Shown: piece by piece, positions 1 to 8,287 of the stretch | How positions within the stretch are numbered: position 1 is the stretch's first letter | Layout: the number at the start of each line of letters is the position of its first letter | DNA from: a virus | Strand: one strand, 5' to 3' | IMG/VR virus record: IMGVR_UViG_3300044949_000477 | Coordinates: 1 to 32,467 of that record | Length of the DNA: 32,467 bases | The notes under the pieces: generated by a model | Told to the model about the DNA's origin: nothing | What the model saw: only the letters and a program-made list of their open reading frames with translations | Database searches by the model: none | Translations under genes and position numbers: made by a program

Positions 1-549
1 GAATCAATTTGGAGAGGTACTGCAGCAACTAACGGACAATTCCAAGGTATCTATACCGCATTGTCTTCTTCAGTTGTAGCAGGTGGAGCAACTGCTCCTG
101 TAACATCTTCTGTTTCAGGTTCTATCACTTCTGCAAACGTATTAACTGCGTTAAATGCATTAGTAGATGCAATCCCTGCAACTGTATATGGTAAAGAAGA
201 TGTAATGATTTATGTACCAACTAACGTTGTAAAGGCGTACCAACAAGCGCTTTCCGGCGGAACTGCAGGTGCAAATGGTTGGAACAATCAAATGAACGTA
301 GGTGAGAAGCCGTTAAACTTCCAAGGAATTGAATTAGCATTCTGTCCTGGTCTTGGAGCTTCAGCTATGGTAGCAGCACAAAAATCTAACTTGTATTTCG
401 GTACAGGTTTATTGAGTGACCATAACGAAGTAAGAGTATTAGACATGGCTAATTTAGATGGTTCTCAAAACTACAGAATCATTATGAGATACACAGCTGG
501 TACACAATATGGTATCGGTTCTGACATCGCAATCCATAAGAACTATTAA
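1..549 (+). CDS. major capsid protein, C-terminal part (gene crosses the ends of the circle)
   Basis: The reading frame is open from base 1 with no start, and ends at TAA. It is the downstream part of the gene that begins at 31901. Bases 1-159 duplicate 32309-32467, so after closing the circle the protein is 318 residues, of which the last 182 are here. It would form the icosahedral shell. The call comes from position straight after a scaffold-like acidic protein, from length, and from resemblance to HK97-type capsids of Bacteroidota phages; I see no single catalytic motif that proves it. A TTG at base 61 could be mistaken for a start but the frame is continuous upstream. A hairpin follows the stop. 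Confidence 0.85.
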   Translation, partial: ESIWRGTAATNGQFQGIYTALSSSVVAGGATAPVTSSVSGSITSANVLTALNALVDAIPATVYGKEDVMIYVPTNVVKAYQQALSGGTAGANGWNNQMNVGEKPLNFQGIELAFCPGLGASAMVAAQKSNLYFGTGLLSDHNEVRVLDMANLDGSQNYRIIMRYTAGTQYGIGSDIAIHKNY

Positions 550-566
550 TATATTGAATGAATAAT

Positions 567-587
567 GAGAGGGTGAAATTCCCTCTC
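567..587 (+). other. hairpin after capsid gene (no U-tract)
   Basis: A 7-bp perfect stem, GAGAGGG (567-573) with CCCTCTC (581-587), closes a 7-base loop. TGAAT/ATTCA can extend it outward across a small internal loop. No T run follows, so it looks less like an intrinsic terminator than a partial attenuator, an RNA processing site or a 3'-end stabiliser between the capsid gene and the next virion gene. The stem is seen directly; the role is inferred. Confidence 0.6.
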
Positions 588-642
588 TCATTCAAACGTA
601 TTAAAAACAAAAAAACAAAATTAACTTAAAAAACTAAAAGAT

Positions 643-1197
643 ATGCCTTGTAATTTATCAGCAGGTAGACAAGAACCTTGTAAAGATTCAGTAGGTGGTA
701 TAGCAGCAGTTTATTTCTGCAACTATACAAGTTCTTTCGGCACTTCATCTCAAGCAGATGCAGATGCATTGATTGAATCACTTCCTTCTGGCTTAACAGT
801 GTATGAGTATGACCTTAAAGGAAATTCTAGCTATACTGAAACAGTTAATTCATCAAGAGATAATGGTACTACTTTCTTCTCACAAGAATTAGTATTAAAT
901 CTTAAAAAATTAACTAATGAGATGACAACTCAGTTGAAACTTATGAGTTACGGCCGTCCTCAAATCTTTATCCACACAATGGCGGGTGATACCCTATTGG
1001 TAGGACAAAGAGAAGGTGCGGATGTAACAGGCGGTACTATTCAGACTGGTGCAGCATTGGGTGACCTTTATGGTTATTCAGTAACTTTCACCGGACAAGA
1101 ACAATTCCCAGCTCCATTTGTATCTGGTTCTACTTACGGAAACCCATTCGGTGCCGTAACTAATCCTCCAACTATTGTAAAAGGTTCAAATCCTTAA
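643..1197 (+). CDS. putative major tail (tube) protein
   Basis: A 184-residue protein directly downstream of the capsid gene. It opens with MPCNLSAGRQEPCKDSVGG and carries INSSRDNGTT-like text (VNSSRDNGTTFF, about 69-80), followed by a beta-rich middle with YGRPQIFIHTMAGD and DVTGGTIQTG segments. I recognise this general pattern from abundant virion proteins of Bacteroidota phages, where it is often taken to be the tail tube subunit. The gene sits between a post-capsid hairpin and the strongest terminator in the window, so it would end the capsid transcript, fitting a highly expressed virion protein. The tail-tube role is inferred from family resemblance and context; another head or tail structural role is possible. 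Confidence 0.55.
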   Translation: MPCNLSAGRQEPCKDSVGGIAAVYFCNYTSSFGTSSQADADALIESLPSGLTVYEYDLKGNSSYTETVNSSRDNGTTFFSQELVLNLKKLTNEMTTQLKLMSYGRPQIFIHTMAGDTLLVGQREGADVTGGTIQTGAALGDLYGYSVTFTGQEQFPAPFVSGSTYGNPFGAVTNPPTIVKGSNP

Positions 1198-1218
1198 TCG
1201 TATAGAAAAGAAATAATT

Positions 1219-1250
1219 AAAGGGGTAGCACAGAGTGTTATCCCTTTTTT
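1219..1250 (+). terminator. strong intrinsic terminator
   Basis: A 13-bp stem, AAAGGGGTAGCAC (1219-1231) with GTGTTATCCCTTT (1235-1247), has only two G-U pairs and a 3-base loop (AGA), and runs into six Ts (1245-1250). It lies just after the tail-tube-like gene and should end the scaffold-capsid-tail transcript, so the next gene needs its own promoter. Confidence 0.85.
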
Positions 1251-1277
1251 ATGTCAATTACTATAAACGTAATCAAA

Positions 1278-1289
1278 ATTGTTAAATAA
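1278..1289 (+). promoter_or_regulatory. candidate phage late promoter motif ATTGTTAAATAA
   Basis: This exact 12-mer recurs at 13490, 29061 and 31114, with near copies at 10865, 22611 and 17615. Here it lies 27 bases after a strong terminator and 18 bases before the ATG of the next gene, so a promoter is expected at this spot. It is not the -33 box of a host promoter, because no TAnnTTTG follows about 20 bases later. Promoter function is inferred. Confidence 0.45.
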
Positions 1290-1307
1290 TAAACTAAAGA
1301 CGAGATA

Positions 1308-1682
1308 ATGCTTACATACTACTCATCAAGTAACAACGTATGGACATTCAGAGTACAACCTACTGGAAGTTCAAACCTTACTATGTATTTGCAAGATATG
1401 ACAACATTGGTAGATACATCAGCATCTATATCAAGTTATAAATACAATGCATACGAAAGTGAATTATCATTTACAGGTTCTATCATTCCTACATTAGTAA
1501 GTGCTAGTGTTGGTACACAATATAGAGCTTACATAAATGATACTACTTGCTCAATATGGCATGGAAGTATAAGCGTATTTACATCTCAATCTGTGGACAA
1601 AGCAAACTATGTAAATCAAATTCCATTAGAAGATGTTTATGTAAGTAATGTGACAGATAATGAATATATAATTTTAGACTAA
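1308..1682 (+). CDS. hypothetical virion protein upstream of portal
   Basis: A 124-residue protein rich in Ser, Thr, Tyr and Asn, with alternating polar and hydrophobic residues that suggest an all-beta fold. No signal peptide, membrane segment or catalytic motif is visible and I do not recognise the family. It is the first gene of a new transcription unit after the terminator and ends in TAATATG, so its stop lies one base before the portal start and the two are probably translationally coupled. Context suggests a head, neck or tail accessory protein. Confidence 0.6.
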   Translation: MLTYYSSSNNVWTFRVQPTGSSNLTMYLQDMTTLVDTSASISSYKYNAYESELSFTGSIIPTLVSASVGTQYRAYINDTTCSIWHGSISVFTSQSVDKANYVNQIPLEDVYVSNVTDNEYIILD

Positions 1683-1683
1683 T

Positions 1684-2973
1684 ATGAAATTAAATCAAAA
1701 CTTTTCGGTTGTAACTATGGCACAACAAGAAATACCAGTTATTACTGAAGATACGAAAACACGTTATCAATGGGTACCTGTTGGTATTATTGGACCTGAT
1801 GACTTCTTTCAGAACGTAACTGATGCGTACAACAACTCTACAACCAATGCAGCGTGTGTGGAAGGTATTGCAGACCTTATCTATGGTAAAGGTATATACA
1901 CAAAGAATAAAGCTTTTGAAGAAACATTAGGTAAAATACTACCACAAGAAGAATTAAAAAGAGTTGCATTTGATTTAAAATTATATGGTAATGCTGCTTT
2001 CCAAGTTTATTGGAACGATGAACATACTAAAATTATAAAGATGTATCACTCTCCAGTACAAAACTTTAGAGCAGAGAAATTGTATGACAAACCGAAAATT
2101 GAAAACTTCTATTACTGCACAGATTGGAGTGACCATAAAGCACAAAGATACAAGAAGAAAATACCTGCGTACGGTACTTCAAAGGATAAAATGGAAATCC
2201 TTTGGATTAAAAACTATTCGCCAGGCAAATACTACTATGCATTGCCTGATTGGATTCCTGCTTTACAATTATCTTTTGTAGAAGCTGAGTTATCTAACTT
2301 ACACTTAAACAACATTGAGAATGGTTTCTTACCTTTGGTGATGTTGAATATGAACAATGGTATTCCAGCACCGGAAGAAAGAGATACAATTGAAGATTTA
2401 GTAGAAGCTAAATTTACAGGCACTAGAAATGCTGGTAGATTTATGATTTCATTTAATGATGATCCTGAAAGAAAACCAACTATTGAAACTATTCAAACTG
2501 ATAATCTGCATGATAAAACAAAGTATGTTGCAGAATACGCACAAGATAGAATCCTAGTTGCACATAGAGTAACATCTCCATTATTATTCGGTATTAGAAC
2601 TGTATCTAATGGTTTTAGTTCACAATCAGAGGAAATGAAAACAGCTTACTCAATTCTTCAAACAATGACGATTACTCCATTCCAAAACTTAATCATTAAC
2701 TTCTTAGCTGAAGCGTTTGATAAAGGTGGATATGAAAATACTGAATTATACTTTGAACAATTAACACCATTAGTAATTCTTTCACAAACTGCAGAAGAAA
2801 CTGGTCAAACAACTGAACAGGTGCAAGAAGATATCAATGAACAGGCTGAAAATCCTGCTGAGATTGAAGATAATCCATCAGCAATAGATGAGAATATTGA
2901 AACTGAAAACTTCGCAGATTATAGTAGAAGTAATCCTAATTTCTCTAAAAACTTTGTAACATATAAATCATAA
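1684..2973 (+). CDS. portal protein
   Basis: A 429-residue protein that I recognise as a phage portal, the dodecameric ring through which DNA enters and leaves the head. Features include the early DAYNNSTTNAACVEGIADL helix, typical of portals selecting a peptide or fuel register, a mixed central clip/stem region, and a helical segment near residues 290-345 with HRVTSPLLFGIRT and a following Ser/Gln/Glu stretch. The C-terminal 70 residues are acidic and low in complexity. It starts one base after the previous stop (TAATATG). A second in-frame ATG at residue 12 (MAQQEIP) is an alternative start. Connector genes follow at once, as expected for a head module. Confidence 0.8.
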   Translation: MKLNQNFSVVTMAQQEIPVITEDTKTRYQWVPVGIIGPDDFFQNVTDAYNNSTTNAACVEGIADLIYGKGIYTKNKAFEETLGKILPQEELKRVAFDLKLYGNAAFQVYWNDEHTKIIKMYHSPVQNFRAEKLYDKPKIENFYYCTDWSDHKAQRYKKKIPAYGTSKDKMEILWIKNYSPGKYYYALPDWIPALQLSFVEAELSNLHLNNIENGFLPLVMLNMNNGIPAPEERDTIEDLVEAKFTGTRNAGRFMISFNDDPERKPTIETIQTDNLHDKTKYVAEYAQDRILVAHRVTSPLLFGIRTVSNGFSSQSEEMKTAYSILQTMTITPFQNLIINFLAEAFDKGGYENTELYFEQLTPLVILSQTAEETGQTTEQVQEDINEQAENPAEIEDNPSAIDENIETENFADYSRSNPNFSKNFVTYKS

Positions 2974-2979
2974 ACTGAT

Positions 2980-3498
2980 ATGGCATACGCTTTATTCATA
3001 ACAAGAAACGATATAATCAAAAATACTCCACTTCAAGGTTCTATTGATGCGGATAGATTATTAAGCTTTGTAAGAACTGCACAGGACAAATATCTCCTAA
3101 ATCTTTTGGGAACTGTTCTATTTGATTACTTACAAGCACAAATAATTGCAGGTACATTCTCACAAAGAGATGTGTATTATCAAGACCTAATGAACGAACA
3201 CATCAAACCAACATTAATTTGGTATGCTGTGGTTGAATATCTCCCTTTTAGCGGGGTGCAATTCAAAAGTGAAGGTGCAGTGAAGCATGAAACTGAAACC
3301 GCAAAATCGGTAAGCAAAAACGAAGTAGATTATCTTTTACAAAAATCTATGAACAATGCTGATTACTACGCAACAAGACTGCAAAACTATTTAATATCAT
3401 ATTCTAACCAAATACCACAATACTACGAATCAGTAGGTAATCAAACTCAAATCTATCCTGATATGGGTAATGCGTATTTTGGTGGATTAAATTTATAA
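2980..3498 (+). CDS. head-tail connector (gp6-like / DUF6712-like)
   Basis: A 172-residue, mainly helical protein opening with MAYALFITRNDIIKNTPLQG and then DADRLLSFVRTAQDKYLLNLLG, the pattern of the helical connector that stacks under the portal in siphophages (HK97 gp6 class; in Bacteroidota phages often labelled DUF6712). It lies six bases after the portal gene and before two more head-tail joining candidates, the usual order. Aromatic residues and Gly near the C-terminus may reach into the neck. Family assignment is by remembered pattern, not by a search. Confidence 0.65.
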   Translation: MAYALFITRNDIIKNTPLQGSIDADRLLSFVRTAQDKYLLNLLGTVLFDYLQAQIIAGTFSQRDVYYQDLMNEHIKPTLIWYAVVEYLPFSGVQFKSEGAVKHETETAKSVSKNEVDYLLQKSMNNADYYATRLQNYLISYSNQIPQYYESVGNQTQIYPDMGNAYFGGLNL

Positions 3499-3502
3499 TA
3501 AT

Positions 3503-4060
3503 ATGGCAACAATAGTAAATAATATTGGTACTAATTACGTTCTATACTATAATGTAATTAACTACTTCAAAACAATAATGAAGAATCATCCAAGCATTCA
3601 AAGAGTGTCTTATGGTGATAATTTTGGTTTAGATAGTGATGAATTTCCACAATATCCATTGGGTAATGTGTTGATAACAAATGCTAGATTCGTTGATAAG
3701 ATAGTTAATTATACAGTCCAACTTACTATTGCCGATAAAGTTAAGTTAAAGAATAACGAAAGTATTGGTAGAACAAACTATGAAGAAGTGCCGTTTTTCG
3801 GAAGTGATGATACGGTAGATATTCACGCCAATACACTTTCAATACTAAATGATTTAATTTCATTTACACAAAGAGGTACTGAAGCATTTGATATTGTAAC
3901 TACTATGAATGCTGTACCATTTAAGAACGAATTTCCAAATGCTTTAGCAGGTTGGGTTTGTACATTTGATTTAGAAGTATTCAATCAGCAAGACATTTGT
4001 TTATATCCGAACTTATTGGGAACTCCACTAGATATCAAAGGTGTACAAACTGATTGTTAA
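3503..4060 (+). CDS. putative tail terminator / neck protein
   Basis: A 185-residue alpha/beta protein with a long N-terminal helix (YNVINYFKTIMKNHP), a central strand region ending at TIADKVKL, a helix with DIHANTLSILNDLISF and a C-terminal strand region (GWVCTFDLEVFNQQDIC). This helix-strand-helix-strand organisation, with position between the gp6-like connector and the gp10-like protein, suggests a tail-terminator or tail-completion role. It starts at ATG in the context TAATAATATG after the previous stop. No catalytic motif is visible and I could not confirm a family. Confidence 0.45.
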   Translation: MATIVNNIGTNYVLYYNVINYFKTIMKNHPSIQRVSYGDNFGLDSDEFPQYPLGNVLITNARFVDKIVNYTVQLTIADKVKLKNNESIGRTNYEEVPFFGSDDTVDIHANTLSILNDLISFTQRGTEAFDIVTTMNAVPFKNEFPNALAGWVCTFDLEVFNQQDICLYPNLLGTPLDIKGVQTDC

Positions 4061-4062
4061 TT

Positions 4063-4542
4063 ATGGCATTTACATTTCCAGGTGTTGAAGATATTGCAAA
4101 CTCATATAGAACATTAGCCCAACTATATATTATAGATGGGTATCCTAGTTGGGGTCAGGCTAAAAGTAATACTAGAAATGCTCCATACAAAACTGGTAAT
4201 CTTTACAACTCAATAGGTTCTTACAATACTGCCGCTAAAATGGCAACCGTAAGAGAATCAAAAGCTGCAAGTTTAGGTAAGGATAAAGTTGAATTACCAT
4301 CAATCACCCTATCTCTAAATTACGCACCACCACAAGCACAATATGGTAGATATGTACATCAGGGTACTGGTACAAACTCTCAAATAGGTCCAAGACCATT
4401 CGCACAATTGGCTGCAAACGATAGTAGATTTAAATTAGCGGTTGATAAAGCGATTGCAGGTAATGGTGGACCGATAGAAAAATACCTAGAAGCAGTAACT
4501 AAAAAGTTAGAAAAGGCGTTTGCAAAATACGGACAAATATAG
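4063..4542 (+). CDS. HK97 gp10-like head-tail joining / tail completion protein
   Basis: A 159-residue protein with the hallmarks of the HK97-gp10 family: PYKTGNLYNSIGSY (about 44-57), then ALNYAPPQ-like text (LSLNYAPPQAQYGRYVHQGT) and GPRPFAQLA before a basic C-terminal helix. The G(R)YVHxGT...RPF arrangement is the usual family signature. The start used here is the ATG two bases after the previous stop; a TTG three codons upstream would overlap the neighbour and is less likely. It ends in TAG, one of only two conserved-looking genes here that do so. Confidence 0.65.
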   Translation: MAFTFPGVEDIANSYRTLAQLYIIDGYPSWGQAKSNTRNAPYKTGNLYNSIGSYNTAAKMATVRESKAASLGKDKVELPSITLSLNYAPPQAQYGRYVHQGTGTNSQIGPRPFAQLAANDSRFKLAVDKAIAGNGGPIEKYLEAVTKKLEKAFAKYGQI

Positions 4543-4591
4543 TATCCGATATATTTTCTTTCTAAAAGGTTAAATTAATAAAAGATTTTAG

Positions 4592-5746
4592 ATGGCTTTA
4601 TCATACAATCAATATCCAGCTACGTGTTCTTTGGTTCAATCTCCAACGGTATTTACGTTGAAGGAGAGTGGAGAAGTGTACACATCAGCCTCATTTCAAT
4701 ACTATTTAGATTTATACTATTGGGATGGAACACCTAATAATTCAGGTTCATTATCAAATTACACATTAGTAAAATATCCAAATGCTTCTAATGTTGGTAT
4801 TTTTGATGTTGGTAGAATTCTTAACTCTACATTAACTGCATCGGTAGAAGGTAATCCTTCAAATATAAAATATTTTAAAGTTGATGGATATTATAGATAC
4901 CAATCAAGTTCTGTTTTTATAACATCTTCACATTTAGAAAGTGGTGTATATAAAGCATTAGATGGATATGCGATATTTGATGAACCAATAGGACAGGCAA
5001 TAACATCTAAATCTATTCACTGGCCATTAATGACAGATGGACCGGCATCACAATCAGTATTAGCAGAAGACTTAGGATTTGGTGGAGTGTATGTTGGAAC
5101 AACAGGTGGAACTCAACCTAACCGATTAGTTTATTCAGGTTCATTAGGAAACGCTGTATTCACATTAAGTGGTAGTGTATCATCTTCACAACAAGTTCAA
5201 CAATACCCTCTAGCACCTCAAGCGAACGGTTTCCCGATAAGTACAAATTCGGAGTGGTATTCTATCCAACCATTCAACAATACTACCGCATTGGGTACGC
5301 CAGTGTACTATGAGGTGGTTTGTAAACAAAAGTATCCAAACATTAGAATAAAATGGAAGAATAGATACGGACAATTTGATTTCTTCTCATTCTATATGGT
5401 GAATCGTCAATCATTCCAAACAACAAAGAGAAGTTATCAGCCGCAATTAGGAACGTGGACAGGTACATCTCTTTCTTACACACAATACGATAGTTCAAAC
5501 TTAAATTATATTGTAGATTCTAAACAATCAATTCAGGTAAATACTGATTGGGTTGATGAATCTTATAATGAAATATTCAAACAATTGTTAGTTTCAGAAG
5601 AAATTTATTGGGTTAAATCTGCTACTGACCTGTTACCTCTTACAATCAATACTGATAATGTAACGTTTAAGACTGGTGTTGTAGATAAGGTTATCCAATA
5701 CGGATTTGATTTTGATTTTGGACAGGGTTATAAACTTATATTATAA
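4592..5746 (+). CDS. putative distal tail / baseplate structural protein
   Basis: A 384-residue protein beginning MALSYNQYPATCSLVQSPTV, then a beta-rich body containing NASNVGIFDVGRIL and, around residues 250-280, IRIKWKNRYGQFDFFSFYM. The pattern PxxxSLVxSP near the start and W-x-N-R-x-G-x-x-D-x-F-x-F in the middle is one I associate with tail proteins of Bacteroidota siphophages upstream of the tape measure. The stop overlaps the next ATG by one base (TAATG), indicating coupled translation with the hub-like gene. The exact place in the tail tip is inferred. Confidence 0.5.
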   Translation: MALSYNQYPATCSLVQSPTVFTLKESGEVYTSASFQYYLDLYYWDGTPNNSGSLSNYTLVKYPNASNVGIFDVGRILNSTLTASVEGNPSNIKYFKVDGYYRYQSSSVFITSSHLESGVYKALDGYAIFDEPIGQAITSKSIHWPLMTDGPASQSVLAEDLGFGGVYVGTTGGTQPNRLVYSGSLGNAVFTLSGSVSSSQQVQQYPLAPQANGFPISTNSEWYSIQPFNNTTALGTPVYYEVVCKQKYPNIRIKWKNRYGQFDFFSFYMVNRQSFQTTKRSYQPQLGTWTGTSLSYTQYDSSNLNYIVDSKQSIQVNTDWVDESYNEIFKQLLVSEEIYWVKSATDLLPLTINTDNVTFKTGVVDKVIQYGFDFDFGQGYKLIL

Positions 5747-7743
5747 TGGGAGTATTAAGTACACAAGGTATAGAATTTCAATTGGTTGCGAATGATATCA
5801 TTTTAGACCTATTCAAAGATGAAGATATATTATTGTCAGATAATGTTACAGGCTTATTTGATTTGGGTATTATTCCTGCCGATTTTACTCGTCAGATTAC
5901 GTTACCAGGAACCAAAAAGAATAATGCTTTCTTTGAGCACGTTTATGATATTAGTGTTCAGTCTCCAGATACTTTTGCTACAAATATTAAAGTTCCTTGC
6001 TATTTAGATTTCGGTGGAGTTTATTTAGCACAAGGTTATCTTCAATTAAATAAAGTTAGTGTTTACGCAAATAAATTTATTGATTCATACGAAGTTACTA
6101 TATTCGGTGCAGTATCATCTTTTGCTAGAGAAATTAATAGAAATTATTTAACTGATTTAAATTCTCTATCAGTATATAATCACACATCCTCATTTAATAA
6201 TATATCTGCAAGTTGGGCTGGAGAATTATTTTCAGGCTCAATTGTATATCCATTGGCTGAATATGGACAGAAATTAAGATACACATCCGGTGACCCATTC
6301 TTTGGTATAGATGATAATGAAGGTGCTATGACAGTACAAGATTTTAAACCATCAATCAAAGCAAAATTAGTTTGGGATGCAATCTTTAATCAAGCCGGCT
6401 ACACATATTCATCATCATTTATAGATAATGGTGGATTTGATGATATCTATTTGGTTTGTAATAGAGCACTTCGTTATCCACTTTATTTTGGAGTTAATTT
6501 AGAAAATTTTGGTGTAGCAACTCTTGCTCCATTCTCTGCAAGTGGACAGACTGATGTAGTTGTTCCAGAAAATACAACAACTAATTTACCTTGGTACAAT
6601 ATTGAGAAAGACCCTTCTGGTGTAATTGGAACTAATGTATCATATACTTTAGATGTAAGTTCTTCATTAAAAGGAATATTAACTTTAAATGTAAAATTAT
6701 CTGGTTCTTTAGGTGGACCTGTTACTGAATTTATTGTTAGAGATACTGGTTCATTAACACAACAATCCCTAACAACATTAGTAAACTTTAATCAATACTT
6801 TCAGAATAATACATACGAAATGTTTGCTGAAGGTGCTAATGGACAGAATAAAATATATAAGGTAGAAACTGAATTTAGTACAGCTCAATTAGCTCCTGGT
6901 ACATATTACTTTGGAATACAATGGAGAGATATATTTGCAGCACCTTATGATAACTTTACATTCACATTAGACCCCGATGGTAAGCCAGTATCAAAATTAC
7001 AAATTACAAAAGTACAACAGGCAGCAGATGGTAGAATAATGGATATTCCACTAAACATGCCATTTGGAACTAACGGAATTAAACAAATTGATTTTCTTAC
7101 ATCATTACAAAAGAAATTTAATTTGGTAATGTATCCATCTAAAACTGTAAGAAATGAATTTATTGTAGAACCTTTTAATCAATGGTATTCAAAAGGTAGA
7201 AGATGGGATTTCAACAAATATGCAAATTTAGATGAAAAGATAGAAGTAATTCCAGCAAACAATTTAGCTGTGAACGAATTAAACTTTGGCGATTTATTAG
7301 ACCAAGATTATATTTCACAACAATTCAGTAAAGAAGCAAATAGAGAATTTGGTAAAGCATACTATACTGATACAGAAAATTTCTTTTCGCAAGGAAAGTT
7401 TGAAGTAAAAACAGCAGTAGCATCTACACAATTATTACAAATAGCAGGTACAGGTGTATCTGGTTCAGTAGAAGGTATAAATCCTACACCTACTAGATTC
7501 TTAGCAGGTACTGTAAGATTAACTTCAAATGCTAATCCAATTTATGCATGTAGTTCACCGATTAATGAAGCCGTATATACCTCTGATGGTACATTGACGC
7601 AAGGTGAAACTTTATTCTATGATGAATATGGGCAATCGCCTGTAACTGGGTTTAGATGGTTTAGTACAGGACCTGGAAGCACAATAACTGAAATTGATTT
7701 TATAACCGGAGTAATAGGAACTAATAGTATTTTCTCCTGCTAA
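5746..7743 (+). CDS. putative tail hub / baseplate protein, N-terminal and central part
   Basis: A 665-residue protein with DFTRQITLPGTKKNNAFFEH near residues 46-65, a text I recognise from large tail proteins of Bacteroidota phages, followed by beta-rich domains and VNELNFGDLLDQDYISQQF near 505-523. The last 60 residues (CSSPINEAVYTSDGTL to a terminal SC) look like a small added beta domain of a kind seen in other Bacteroidota surface proteins. The next gene begins 12 bases later and looks like the C-terminal portion of the same protein type. I therefore suspect a hub that is split into two polypeptides here. Confidence 0.5.
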   Translation: MGVLSTQGIEFQLVANDIILDLFKDEDILLSDNVTGLFDLGIIPADFTRQITLPGTKKNNAFFEHVYDISVQSPDTFATNIKVPCYLDFGGVYLAQGYLQLNKVSVYANKFIDSYEVTIFGAVSSFAREINRNYLTDLNSLSVYNHTSSFNNISASWAGELFSGSIVYPLAEYGQKLRYTSGDPFFGIDDNEGAMTVQDFKPSIKAKLVWDAIFNQAGYTYSSSFIDNGGFDDIYLVCNRALRYPLYFGVNLENFGVATLAPFSASGQTDVVVPENTTTNLPWYNIEKDPSGVIGTNVSYTLDVSSSLKGILTLNVKLSGSLGGPVTEFIVRDTGSLTQQSLTTLVNFNQYFQNNTYEMFAEGANGQNKIYKVETEFSTAQLAPGTYYFGIQWRDIFAAPYDNFTFTLDPDGKPVSKLQITKVQQAADGRIMDIPLNMPFGTNGIKQIDFLTSLQKKFNLVMYPSKTVRNEFIVEPFNQWYSKGRRWDFNKYANLDEKIEVIPANNLAVNELNFGDLLDQDYISQQFSKEANREFGKAYYTDTENFFSQGKFEVKTAVASTQLLQIAGTGVSGSVEGINPTPTRFLAGTVRLTSNANPIYACSSPINEAVYTSDGTLTQGETLFYDEYGQSPVTGFRWFSTGPGSTITEIDFITGVIGTNSIFSC

Positions 7744-7755
7744 AATAAAAACATT

Positions 7756-8274
7756 ATGAGCCAAATTATACCAATATACATACCAACTTATATCTCTGAT
7801 GTAAATTATTCACCATCAAGGGTTCAACCACGTTTATTATATTATAATGGACAAGTAGATTGTGAAACATTTTATGTAAAGAATGAAAGTAATGCATCAA
7901 ATCCAGTAAATCAATTTCCTTATTTTGACAATTATAGTGTAACATCTGGTTCACAATTTCCAACAACAGGTTCTAAATCATTACTATTTTTCAATGAACA
8001 ACCTGTATATGGTTCATCACCTACTGCTTCTTTATATTCTGAATATTGGAGTAGTTATGTAAACCTTTTATATAACCCAAGAACTCGTTTATTGAATATG
8101 GCTGCGGTTATTCCATTAGCAGATTATATTGATATGGAGTTAAATGATATCGTGCAGTTTAGAGGAAATGATTACCATTTACGTGCTATAAACGATTATA
8201 ACTTATCAACTGGTGAGTGTAATATACAACTTTTAGGACCTATATTGGACGGTTCATTAGTTATTAATCCATAA
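7756..8274 (+). CDS. putative tail hub C-terminal domain as separate protein
   Basis: A 172-residue protein with SRVQPRLLYYNGQVD (about 20-34), then YWSSYVNLLYNPRTRLLNMA (about 95-114) and IDMELNDIVQFRGNDYHL. The run Y-W-x-x-Y-x-x-x-L-Y-N-P-x-T-R followed by L-x-D-x-V-x-F-R-G-x-x-Y is what I expect at the C-terminal end of the large tail protein encoded upstream in related phages. That suggests it works in a complex with the preceding gene product. Twelve bases separate the genes and both are on the same frame-independent transcript. Confidence 0.5.
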   Translation: MSQIIPIYIPTYISDVNYSPSRVQPRLLYYNGQVDCETFYVKNESNASNPVNQFPYFDNYSVTSGSQFPTTGSKSLLFFNEQPVYGSSPTASLYSEYWSSYVNLLYNPRTRLLNMAAVIPLADYIDMELNDIVQFRGNDYHLRAINDYNLSTGECNIQLLGPILDGSLVINP

Positions 8275-8287
8275 ATGTTATAATACT

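Noticed and set aside
1180-1192. tRNA T-arm-like GGTTCAAATCC
   Set aside because: It is the coding end of the tail-tube-like gene and no acceptor, D or anticodon arm surrounds it.
1278-1310. ATTGTTAAATAA read as the -33 box of a host promoter
   Set aside because: No TAnnTTTG lies 17-23 bases after the TTG at this copy or at the copy at 31114.
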